Under the pieces are notes generated by a model that had not been told where the DNA came from, ran no database searches, and saw only the letters and a list, made by a program, of their open reading frames with translations. Position numbers and translations under genes: made by a program. 55,929 nt of DNA, taken from NCBI GenBank assembly GCA_023954745.1, contig JAGSHC010000010.1:1-55929 (forward strand). The letters are read 5' to 3'. Numbering within the stretch: the stretch's first letter is position 1; the number at the start of each line of letters is the position of its first letter. Below are positions 26,436 through 34,264 of the stretch, one piece after another. Source of the DNA: Deltaproteobacteria bacterium. GTDB lineage: Bacteria; Myxococcota_A; UBA796; UBA9615.

Positions 26436-27761
26436 CTAGAGGGACGCCAGCAGCAACCCGGGGTTCTCCAGAAGCTCCTTGAGACGCGACGTGAACCGGG
26501 CGGCGTTGGCGCCATCCACGACGCGATGGTCGAAGCTTGGAGAGAGGTGCGTCATGTGGCGCACCACGACCTCGCCGTCTCGCACGACGGGACGCTCGAT
26601 GATCTTGTTCACCCCCAGAATCGCGACCTCGGGGTAGTTGATGATCGGCGTGGCGAAGAGGCCGCCGATGTTCCCGATGGACGTGATGGTGAAGGTGCCG
26701 TCGGTGAGGTCGGCGCGCGTCGCCTTGCCCGCGCGCACGCGCCCGGTGACATCGCGAATCTCCTGGGCGAGCTCCACGATGGACTTGTTGGGCACATCGC
26801 GGATGACGGAGACGTAGAGCCCCTGCGGGGTGTCGGTGGCCAGGCCGCAGTTGAAGTAGTGCTTGTAGACGATCTCCTCGGTGGTGGCGTCGTACAGGGC
26901 GTTCACCTCCGGGAAGTCGTCGAAGGCGAGGAAACAGGCCTTCATGATGAAGGGGAGGTAGCTGACCTTGTCTTCGCCACGGGCGACGAGGCTGGCGTTG
27001 ACGCGCTTGCGCATCAGCACGAGCTCGGTCATGTCCACCTCGTCCACGTAGGAGAAGTGGGGGATGGACATCGACGACCGAGTCATCGCCTCGGAGATCT
27101 TGCGACGCAAGCCGCGCACCTTCACCCGATGCTCCTCGCCGCTGCCTGGAGGCACGGGAGTGTGGGTGAAGGGCATCCCGGTGCCGCCGCGGGCGCCGGC
27201 CGTGGGGGCGCTGCGCCCTTCGGAGAACGCGATGACGTCGGACTTCGTGATGCGGCCGGCCGGGCCGGTTCCGGTCACCGCGGACAGGTCGATGTCGAAC
27301 TCGCGTGCCACGCGACGCGTCGCCGGGGTGGCGAGCACCTTGCCGCCCTTGGCTCGGGCCGCGGGGAGGCTGTAGCTGGCTGCTCCGGCGCCGTTCACCT
27401 TGGCGGCGGGCTTGGGAGCAGGGGCTGCGGGAGCCGCGGGGGCCGGAGCCGCCGCGACGGGTGCAGCCGCAGGGGCGGGGGTGCTGGCAGCTGCCGGGGC
27501 GGGAACTGCTGCGGCTGAATCACCGCCGACGTCGAGCACCACGAGCACGGCGCCCACCTCGACCACGTCGCCTTCGCCGCCGTTGAGGGCGGTGACCTTG
27601 CCGGCCTTGGGGCTCGGGATCTCGACGGTCGCCTTGTCGGTCATGACCTCGACGAGGGGCTGGTCTTCGGCGACGTCGTCTCCAAGGGAGACCTTCCAGG
27701 AGACGATCTCCCCTTCGACGACGCCTTCTCCGATGTCGGGCAACTTGAACTCGAATGCCAT
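26436..27761 (-). CDS. 2-oxoacid dehydrogenase E2 (dihydrolipoamide acyltransferase)
   Basis: A 441-residue E2 core protein. Residues 1-78 form one lipoyl domain with the lipoylated Lys43 in T-D-K-A-T. An Ala/Pro-rich swinging linker spans about 82-125. The E3/E1-binding domain is at about 133-170 (R-R-V-A-R-E). The acyltransferase domain ends with the active-site D-H-R-V-V-D-G near residue 414. It moves the acyl group from E1 to CoA. Sequence alone does not separate pyruvate from branched-chain specificity; the E1alpha/E1beta pair favours a branched-chain-like complex. Confidence 0.9.
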   Translation of the reverse strand: MAFEFKLPDIGEGVVEGEIVSWKVSLGDDVAEDQPLVEVMTDKATVEIPSPKAGKVTALNGGEGDVVEVGAVLVVLDVGGDSAAAVPAPAAASTPAPAAAPVAAAPAPAAPAAPAPKPAAKVNGAGAASYSLPAARAKGGKVLATPATRRVAREFDIDLSAVTGTGPAGRITKSDVIAFSEGRSAPTAGARGGTGMPFTHTPVPPGSGEEHRVKVRGLRRKISEAMTRSSMSIPHFSYVDEVDMTELVLMRKRVNASLVARGEDKVSYLPFIMKACFLAFDDFPEVNALYDATTEEIVYKHYFNCGLATDTPQGLYVSVIRDVPNKSIVELAQEIRDVTGRVRAGKATRADLTDGTFTITSIGNIGGLFATPIINYPEVAILGVNKIIERPVVRDGEVVVRHMTHLSPSFDHRVVDGANAARFTSRLKELLENPGLLLASL

Positions 27762-27801
27762 GTTCGGCTCCGCTGTCTGTTCGCTGAAACTCTTGGAATC
27801 T

Positions 27802-28773
27802 CTAGAAGTCGACCGTGGTCTCGCACGCCTCGAAGATCTTGAGGGCGTCGGGCAGGTACTGCTGCTCGAGCGTGTACGGGAACGGCGTGTCGTAGCCGGT
27901 CACCCGGAGGATGGGGGCCTCCAGGTGCATCAGGGCCTTCTCGGCGATGAGGGCGGCGAGCTCGGCGCCGTACCCACACGTGCGCGCGGCCTCGTGCACG
28001 ATCACGACGCGGCCGGTCTTGCGCACCGAGGCGAGGATGGTCTCCTCGTCCAAGGGCACCAGGCTGCGGACGTCGATGATCTCGGCGCTGATGTCGTTCT
28101 CGGCCAGCAGGTCCGCTGCCTCTCGTGCCTCGTGCAGCACCGCCCCGTAGGTGATGATGCTGACGTGCTCGCCCTCACGGTCCACGGCCGCGGCGAAGGG
28201 AAGCCGGTAAGGCTCCTCGGGGACCTCGGCGCGGGCCGCGCGGTAGATGCGCTTCGGCTCGAGGAAGATGACGGGGTCGGGGTCGTCGATGGCCGTCAGG
28301 AGCAAGCCCTTGGCGGTGTACGGGTCCGACGGCACCACGACCTTGAGGCCCGCGGTGTGGGCGAAGTACGCCTCAGGGCTCTGGGAGTGGTAGTGCCCAC
28401 CGCGGATGCCGCCACCGAAGGGCGTGCGTACCGTGACGCCACAGGGGTACTGGCCCCCGCTGCGGTACCGGAACTTCGCCATCTCGTTCACGATCTGGTC
28501 GAACGCGGGGTAGATGAAGTCGCTGAACTGAATCTCGGGCACCGGCTTGAGGCCGTAGATCGCCATGCCGATGGCGGTGCCGATGATCCCTGCTTCGCTG
28601 AGCGGGGTGTCGAAGACGCGGTTCTCGCCGTGCTTGGCCTGCAGACCGTCCGTGGCGCGGAAGACGCCTCCGAAGCGGCCGACGTCCTCTCCGAAGACGA
28701 AGACGTCTTCGTCTGCGGCGAGGGCGCCGTCGAGGGCGGAGTTGACCGCCTGGATGATGTTCATCACGGGCAT
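27802..28773 (-). CDS. 2-oxoacid dehydrogenase E1 beta subunit
   Basis: A 323-residue transketolase-like beta subunit. Conserved segments are intact: F-G-E-D-V-G near 27-32, the D-T-P-L-S-E-A loop whose Glu activates the thiamine ring, and G-G-H-Y-H-S-Q-S-P-E around residue 126-135. It normally forms the ThDP site with E1alpha. The start at 28773 follows the E1alpha stop by 12 bases with GGGGGTGA upstream. The beta subunit looks fully functional, which contrasts with the altered alpha subunit. Confidence 0.92.
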   Translation of the reverse strand: MPVMNIIQAVNSALDGALAADEDVFVFGEDVGRFGGVFRATDGLQAKHGENRVFDTPLSEAGIIGTAIGMAIYGLKPVPEIQFSDFIYPAFDQIVNEMAKFRYRSGGQYPCGVTVRTPFGGGIRGGHYHSQSPEAYFAHTAGLKVVVPSDPYTAKGLLLTAIDDPDPVIFLEPKRIYRAARAEVPEEPYRLPFAAAVDREGEHVSIITYGAVLHEAREAADLLAENDISAEIIDVRSLVPLDEETILASVRKTGRVVIVHEAARTCGYGAELAALIAEKALMHLEAPILRVTGYDTPFPYTLEQQYLPDALKIFEACETTVDF

Positions 28774-28785
28774 CGAATCACCCCC

Positions 28786-29811
28786 TCAGTCGATCACCCC
28801 GCCGGCGAACCGGCGGCGATGGGTTTCGAGGCCAGCGCGCTGCTCGCTCAACTGGCTCGTGGGAGAGGCGAAGACATCGTCGAACATGGACGCCGTCTCG
28901 GGCGGCCCTTCGGCGAGGAGGTCGTCGATGTGGCCTCGGATCTCAGCTTCGAAGTTGGACTCGATTGTGCGTCGCAGTCCCTCAGCGTCCTCGCCGCGGG
29001 CAGTGAGGTAGCCCTCGAGTCGGGCGACGGGGTCGGCGGTGCCGTCGGGGCCGCCGGTGATGCCCTCGATGAGGGTGGGGCCGTGACCCTGGCGGGCCTT
29101 CGCGATGGCGTCGGACACGGCGGCGTACACCGCGAAGACGTCGCTGCCATCGACGCGCACGGCGCGGATGCCGTAGCCCTCGCCGCGGTCGGCGAACACT
29201 CCGGGACCGAGACGGGCCTCGTCGGCGGCGGGGTCGCCGCTGCTGGCGTAGTAGAAGACGGCGGGGACCTTGTAGACGCCGGCGAAGTTCAGGCCGACGT
29301 GGCAGTCGCCAGAGGCGGCGGCTGCGGGGCCGAACCACACGAAGGAGCAGTCCTGGGTGCCCTTGACCTTCATGCCCTGGGCGGTGCCCGAGGCATGGAT
29401 GATCTGCGTGCCGACGGGGGACGACACGGAGACGAAGTTCACGGCGCGGGCCGTGAACTCGGTGGGGTGGGCGTGCCCGGAGTGGGCGGAGGACGAGGCG
29501 CCGAGCAGCTGGGCGAGCCAGCCGCGCAGGTCGAAGCCGCGGTAGAGGGCGGCGGCACCTTGTCGGACGTCGGCGAACAGCCAGTCGGTCTGGCGCAGGG
29601 CGATGAGGGCGCCGTAGATGTGGGCCTCGTGGCCCTGGGCGGGCGCGAAGACGCTGACGAGGCCACGACGCTGAAGGTCACCCATGACCCGGTCGAGCAC
29701 GCGGGAACGAACCATCGCCCGGTGCAGGCTGGTGACACGCTCGATGCTCCAGGCTGGGTCGGCGTCCTCGCGGGGGGCGCCCGAGGGGCTCAGGATCGAC
29801 AGGGGATTCAT
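28786..29811 (-). CDS. E1 alpha-like subunit lacking canonical ThDP-site residues
   Basis: A 341-residue homologue of branched-chain/pyruvate dehydrogenase E1alpha. The fold is recognisable throughout (Q-G-H-E-A-H near 59-64, G-L-N-F-A-G-V-Y-K at 173-181). However, the ThDP/Mg motif G-D-G ... N-N is G-P-A at 161-163 and S-S at 190-191. The active-site loop that normally carries G-P-H-T-T-A-D-D reads G-P-D-G-T-A-D-P, with His replaced, and the Y-R-E-H-G region is V-R-Q-G-A. Metal and cofactor binding in the usual way is not expected. It is the first gene of the operon, with a sigma70-like promoter upstream. It may be an inactive structural partner of E1beta or may use another cofactor geometry. 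Confidence 0.88.
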   Translation of the reverse strand: MNPLSILSPSGAPREDADPAWSIERVTSLHRAMVRSRVLDRVMGDLQRRGLVSVFAPAQGHEAHIYGALIALRQTDWLFADVRQGAAALYRGFDLRGWLAQLLGASSSAHSGHAHPTEFTARAVNFVSVSSPVGTQIIHASGTAQGMKVKGTQDCSFVWFGPAAAASGDCHVGLNFAGVYKVPAVFYYASSGDPAADEARLGPGVFADRGEGYGIRAVRVDGSDVFAVYAAVSDAIAKARQGHGPTLIEGITGGPDGTADPVARLEGYLTARGEDAEGLRRTIESNFEAEIRGHIDDLLAEGPPETASMFDDVFASPTSQLSEQRAGLETHRRRFAGGVID

Positions 29812-29860
29812 GAGGGGGACCTCGAGGGATCGACAAGGGGGGCGTGCAGGTGGGCGCGCT

Positions 29861-29889
29861 CTTATATGTCGCGTGCGCGTGAGCGGCAA
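29861..29889 (-). promoter_or_regulatory. sigma70-like promoter of the 2-oxoacid dehydrogenase operon
   Basis: On the minus strand TTGCCG (29889-29884, -35, four of six consensus bases) and TATAAG (29866-29861, -10, five of six) are separated by 17 bases. Transcription would begin near 29853, about 40 bases before the E1alpha ATG. The AT-rich -10 stands out in very GC-rich surroundings. The operon would therefore not depend on lipA read-through. Confidence 0.65.
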
Positions 29890-30024
29890 GGATCGAGAGA
29901 GGAGGGGGAAACGTGGCGCGGGGCGACTCGCCCGGGCGCTGCGTCGTGCGGCGCACCCTCGGGTTCTTTCGTCGGTTTGGTGTCGAAGACGAGTCTCGAG
30001 AGAGGCTCGTCGCACCCACCCCCT

Positions 30025-31002
30025 CTACCCCAGGACCTTCAACCGCCTCCGCGCCGCGTCGCTGTGCCCTGGAGGGACGACCGTCGCCGGGGCTGGCGTC
30101 CACACCTCGCCTCGCGCCTTGGCGTCGAGCAAGTTGCTGATGAAGTACTCGCCTGCCTTGTACGAGCTGCGGACCAGCGGGCCGCTCGCCACGTACAGGA
30201 AGCCCAGCTCACGTCCCACTCGCTCGTACTCGGCGAACTGGTCGGGGTGCACGAACTCCTCCAGCGCGATGTGCTTCTTGCTGGGCCGCAGGTACTGCCC
30301 GATGGTCAGGAAGTCCACGCCCACCGAGCGCAGGTCGCGCATCGTCTCGATGACGTCCTCCTCCGGCTCGCCCAGCCCCACCATGATCGAGCTCTTGCTG
30401 AAGGCTTCGGGGTCGACCTCCTTGATGGTCTGCAGGACCGAGAGGCTCTGGTCGTAGCCACAGCGCCCGTCACGCACCTTCTTCGTCAGCGCGCGGGTCA
30501 CCTCGATGTTGTGCGCCAACACCTCCGCCCCCGAGTTCACGCAGATGGCCACGAGGTCCTTGTCCCCCCGGAAGTCCGGGAAGAGGATCTCCACCTTCGT
30601 CTTCGGCGAGTGCGCCTTCACCGCCTTCACGCAGTCCGCGAAGTGCTGAGCGCCCTGCCCCTCGAGGTCGTCTCGGTCCACGGAGGTGATGACGATGTAG
30701 TCGAGGTCCATGGCCGCGATGGTGCGACCGAGCTTCGCTGGCTCCTCAGGGTCGAGCGGGAGCCCGTTCCGGTTGGTGTTGACGTTGCAGAACCGGCAGC
30801 CGCGGGTGCAGATGCTGCCCATCACCATGAACGTGGCGGTCCCGCCGCCCCAGCACTCTCCGATGTTGGGGCAGGACGCCTCCTCGCACACCGTCGACAG
30901 CTCCAGCGTCTTGCGCTGCTGCTTGATCCACGCGTAGCGCTCCCCCGACGGGGCACGCACCTTCAGCCAGGCGGGCTTGCGAGCTTTGATGTCCAGCGGC
31001 AT
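30025..31002 (-). CDS. lipA: lipoyl synthase
   Basis: A 325-residue radical-SAM enzyme that inserts two sulfurs into protein-bound octanoyl groups to make lipoyl cofactors. The auxiliary cluster motif C39-x4-C44-x5-C50 and the radical-SAM motif C65-x3-C69-x2-C72 (C-T-R-G-C-R-F-C) are both present, with the conserved C-terminal R-S-S-Y. The length is typical. It lies directly upstream of the lipoyl-dependent E1/E2 genes on the same strand, which fits supply of the E2 cofactor. The ATG at 31002 is used; the frame continues upstream without coding character. Confidence 0.96.
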   Translation of the reverse strand: MPLDIKARKPAWLKVRAPSGERYAWIKQQRKTLELSTVCEEASCPNIGECWGGGTATFMVMGSICTRGCRFCNVNTNRNGLPLDPEEPAKLGRTIAAMDLDYIVITSVDRDDLEGQGAQHFADCVKAVKAHSPKTKVEILFPDFRGDKDLVAICVNSGAEVLAHNIEVTRALTKKVRDGRCGYDQSLSVLQTIKEVDPEAFSKSSIMVGLGEPEEDVIETMRDLRSVGVDFLTIGQYLRPSKKHIALEEFVHPDQFAEYERVGRELGFLYVASGPLVRSSYKAGEYFISNLLDAKARGEVWTPAPATVVPPGHSDAARRRLKVLG

Positions 31003-31096
31003 GCAGCGAGGTATAGCCCGCTGGCCCGCGCGAGCAAGCCCCGGTCGCCTGGGAGCGATCTCCGGTCGCGACCAGCGCCCCGTCTCCCCCGGACCG

Positions 31097-32122
31097 CTAG
31101 GGCAGCGCCTCCAGCCCCTCAGACGTGCACTCGTCCGACGCCCGCAAGGGGTTGCATCGCGAGGGAGTCCCGTCCGGCATGTCGAGCCAGTAGCTCTGCC
31201 CATCGACCGGCGCGGGGAAGTCGTCGCACAGCATGTTGGCGCCGCTCTGCAGAGCCGTGCTGCGCTTCGCCGCGTTCTCCTCATCGGTGTCCCCGGCGCT
31301 GCCGATGTTGCTCGCCACGAGGATGCGCCGGTTCACCGTGTCGGGGATCTCGATGCTGCCGGCGTTGTTGATCTTCGCCACCGCGGCGATGGGCACGTCG
31401 AAGTCGACCTGGTCCACCTGCACGAAGATCGGCTTGCCCGCCAGCGACTGGTAGCTGTCGCTGTAGTTCTCGGCGTGCTCGCCGCCCTCGAGGAGCAGGA
31501 ACATCGTCTGGCCCCGCACGGTGTCGACGAGGGGCCAGCCCTCCTCCGTCAGGGCTTCCCGAAGCGACGCGTGCTCTCCACGTACATCGTCCGGCTCCAG
31601 CAGCCGGTCGGGCGGGAACACCGACCGGATGACGTCGTCCAGGGCGTCGTAGTCGGTGATCTTGTTGACGTCGATGTCGTCCTTGAGCTCCATCCACACG
31701 AAGATCGGGTGGTGCTGGAGGTTGTCGTCCGACCAGTCCTTGATGGTCTGGAGGCAGTCCACGAACAGCTCGCAGGTCGTCTCGGCATCGATGATGGGGA
31801 TGTGGAACACCCGCAGCTGATCGTCGTCGCCCAGGTGCAGGTCCAACTCGAAGCCCCGCACGCCCTGTTCGCCCAGCTGCACATCCAGCGGGGCATGGGT
31901 GTAGCGATGGCTGTCGTCGAAGGGCAGGTTCGGCTCGACGTGGTAGCTGTTGTGCGTGCAGCGAGCCTGGATCTCGTCGAGGCGCAGCGGGCCCGGAGGG
32001 GCGCTGTCGTCGTCGTCGACCACGTCGTCGTCGTCGACCACGTCGTCGTCGTTGGCGTCGTCGTCGTCGGACACGACGCAGCCCGGGAGCAGCAGGAGGA
32101 GGAGGAGCGGAAACGCGCGCAT
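31097..32122 (-). CDS. PI-PLC-like phosphodiesterase lipoprotein with Asp-repeat linker
   Basis: A 341-residue lipoprotein. The signal peptide ends L-P-G-C (Cys15). The mature N-terminus has D-D-D-D-A-N-D-D-D and V-V-D-D-D-D repeats to about residue 39. The body matches the bacterial Ca2+-dependent phosphoinositide phospholipase C-like fold: T-H-N-S-Y at 56-60 with His57, and G-V-R-G-F-E-L-D-L-H at 87-96 with acidic metal ligands. It probably cleaves a phosphodiester head group at the cell surface or outside it. The ATG at 32122 is fixed by the signal peptide; the same frame runs open to 34195 antisense to the next gene, which is not coding. Confidence 0.87.
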   Translation of the reverse strand: MRAFPLLLLLLLPGCVVSDDDDANDDDVVDDDDVVDDDDSAPPGPLRLDEIQARCTHNSYHVEPNLPFDDSHRYTHAPLDVQLGEQGVRGFELDLHLGDDDQLRVFHIPIIDAETTCELFVDCLQTIKDWSDDNLQHHPIFVWMELKDDIDVNKITDYDALDDVIRSVFPPDRLLEPDDVRGEHASLREALTEEGWPLVDTVRGQTMFLLLEGGEHAENYSDSYQSLAGKPIFVQVDQVDFDVPIAAVAKINNAGSIEIPDTVNRRILVASNIGSAGDTDEENAAKRSTALQSGANMLCDDFPAPVDGQSYWLDMPDGTPSRCNPLRASDECTSEGLEALP

Positions 32123-32146
32123 CGCGTTCCATCCTATGCTCTCCGC

Positions 32147-34264
32147 GTGACGGAGGAGACGAGCACCAGGCGCCTCCCTTGGATACTGGCCGCCCTGGTG
32201 CTGGTGTTCTGCGTCCCCATGTTCGCGAACCCCGACGGCTTCCTCAGCGGGGACGCCTACCGCGACAACGACTGGCTCACCGACCGCTTCTTCGACCTCG
32301 CCGCGCGCCAGACCCTCCTGGAGGAAGGGGCGTTCCCCATGAGGAGCCACCTCATCGGAGGCGGCTACCCCACCCTGGGCCAGCCGTTCGACGGCTCCTG
32401 GGCTCCGACCCTGCTCGCCGTCCTCCTCCTCGGGCCGGTGTGGGGCGTGAAGCTCAACCTGATCCTGCTCCTGGGGCTCGGCGCCTGGGGCGTCTGGCGT
32501 CTCAGTCGCCACTGGCTGCACCTCGACCCCCGGGCCGCCGCCTTCGCCACCGCCGCGTTCATCGTGTCGGGCTGGCTCCCGTCGATGATGCTGGTGGGCT
32601 TCTACCCGCAGGTCTTCTATCTCCTCACCCCTGCCGTACTCGCCCTCCTGCTCGCCCCGAGGAGCGCCTGGCGGGACCGCATCCTCGCCGGGGCGCTGCT
32701 GTTCCTCGTCCTCCAGCAAGGCGGCAACGCCTTCGTCGCCATCTTGGGCTTCCTCTTCGTCACCGTGTGGGTCGAGGCCGCCGAGCGTGAAGGCACCTGG
32801 CGGGGCGGCCTCCCCCTCCTCCCCCTGCTCGGCACCACCGCCGGCCTCGCCTTCGCCCATCGCTACGGCCAGCCCGCCTTCCTCGCTCTGCCCCCCATCG
32901 CCATCGCGCTGTGGTGGCGACTCTCCCCCACATCGCGGCAATTCGTCGGCGAGCTGAAGCCCCTCTTCCTCAGCTTCGGTGTGGTGCTCCTGGTCGCCGT
33001 CACGCTCGGCATCGGCAAGGTCACCGCCCTGGCCCCTCTCCTCGCCGACGCCCGCTACGAGCACGCCGACAACATCCCCCCGAGCGCCTGGCCCGCTCCC
33101 CCCGCAGACCGAGGCGAAGGCGCCGTCCTCGACCCCGAGCGCCACGACGAGCACTTCTACGCCAGCGCTGGAGAGCTGCTCGCCGGGCTCGTGGGTCGAG
33201 CGCCAGCCGAAGGGGAGTACCTCCCACCGCCCGACCCCCCGCGGGGACGCGAGCTGATGGACGAGGTGGACCGCCGCTCCGCGACCCGGGAGTACGGCTA
33301 CCTCGGCCTCACTCCAGGCCTTCTCCTGCTCGCGCTGCTCGGCACGATGATGGCCGCTGGTCCGCGGGAGCCCTTCACGACCGCTCCTCGACGCACCGCG
33401 ATGCTGTTGTTCATTGGCTCCACTGCGGTGTGCATGGGCCCGCATCTCCTGCCGGACATGCACTTCCTGCTCGCCGGAGGCCTCCCCCGTTTCCGCTCCC
33501 TCTCCCAGCCCATCAAGTACTACAACTTCTTCATCCTGCTGCCCGCCACTCTGCTCGCCGGCGTGGCCGCCCACGAGGGGTTGCGCCTCGCAGGAGACCG
33601 GTCTCGCTTCGTGGTCGGAGGACTCGCGCTGCTCATCGCCTGGCCTCTGATGCAGAACGCGCCCATCTGGGCCGACCGCTTCGCCGAGCCCATGCCGGAG
33701 TGGGACTGCGATGGATGCGCGCAGGTCAAGCAGATCGGCCACGCCTCCTGGGTCGACGAAGACGCGGAGACCATCCAGGAGTGGTCCCATCGCCATCGCC
33801 TGCGCGAGCGCCGCCGGCCCACCGAAGCGAGGGAGTACGACAACGCTCTGCACGGGGTCGGCACCATCGATTGGTACGGCACCCTCGAGCTGCCCGAGCC
33901 CACAGTGCCGAGCCACTGGGTGACCTCCCTCGGCGTCGTGCTCCCCAACGAGGACTACCCGGGCGCCGAAGCCTGGTTCGAAGGGGAGGGACGCGTCACC
34001 CGCGTCGACATCGGGGCCAGCTTCATCGACGCGGACGTGGCAGGACCTGGCGGACGGCTCGTCATCAACCAGGCCCATCTGCCCGGATTCGTCTCGAGCG
34101 TCGGCACCGTTGCCCGTGATGTGGGCGGCCTCCTCGCCATCGACCTCCCAGCCGGCGAGCACGAGGTCCGGGTCCGCTACCGCCCATGGACGCAACTCCT
34201 CGGCCTCCTCGCGTCCCTGTGTGCCGCCGTGGGGTGGGGCGTCGTCTGGTGGCGTCGCCCATGA
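32147..34264 (+). CDS. YfhO-like polytopic membrane protein
   Basis: A 705-residue integral membrane protein with about 12 hydrophobic segments. The C-terminus has a soluble beta region followed by L-P-A-G-E-H-E-V-R-V-R-Y-R-P-W and a last membrane span, the hallmark ending of YfhO-type GT-C-like proteins involved in glycosylation of envelope polymers. The early loop with D-N-D-W and the M-R-S-H-L-I-G-G-G-Y-P segment resembles the donor/acceptor region of these proteins. The start is GTG at 32147, only 24 bases from the divergent lipoprotein start. It ends in ATGA, overlapping the next gene. Confidence 0.82.
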   Translation: MTEETSTRRLPWILAALVLVFCVPMFANPDGFLSGDAYRDNDWLTDRFFDLAARQTLLEEGAFPMRSHLIGGGYPTLGQPFDGSWAPTLLAVLLLGPVWGVKLNLILLLGLGAWGVWRLSRHWLHLDPRAAAFATAAFIVSGWLPSMMLVGFYPQVFYLLTPAVLALLLAPRSAWRDRILAGALLFLVLQQGGNAFVAILGFLFVTVWVEAAEREGTWRGGLPLLPLLGTTAGLAFAHRYGQPAFLALPPIAIALWWRLSPTSRQFVGELKPLFLSFGVVLLVAVTLGIGKVTALAPLLADARYEHADNIPPSAWPAPPADRGEGAVLDPERHDEHFYASAGELLAGLVGRAPAEGEYLPPPDPPRGRELMDEVDRRSATREYGYLGLTPGLLLLALLGTMMAAGPREPFTTAPRRTAMLLFIGSTAVCMGPHLLPDMHFLLAGGLPRFRSLSQPIKYYNFFILLPATLLAGVAAHEGLRLAGDRSRFVVGGLALLIAWPLMQNAPIWADRFAEPMPEWDCDGCAQVKQIGHASWVDEDAETIQEWSHRHRLRERRRPTEAREYDNALHGVGTIDWYGTLELPEPTVPSHWVTSLGVVLPNEDYPGAEAWFEGEGRVTRVDIGASFIDADVAGPGGRLVINQAHLPGFVSSVGTVARDVGGLLAIDLPAGEHEVRVRYRPWTQLLGLLASLCAAVGWGVVWWRRP

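Noticed and set aside
30003-30024. Hairpin with ACGAG/CTCGT arms after lipA as a terminator
   Set aside because: The stem is interrupted and no T-tract follows, so support is too weak to list it.
27400-31371. Very long plus-strand open frame (about 1300 codons)
   Set aside because: It is antisense to E2, E1beta, E1alpha and lipA, which all have strong family matches. Long antisense frames are expected at this GC content.
32123-34195. Minus-strand extension of the PI-PLC lipoprotein by about 690 codons
   Set aside because: It is antisense to the YfhO-like membrane protein gene. The lipoprotein signal peptide starts at 32122.
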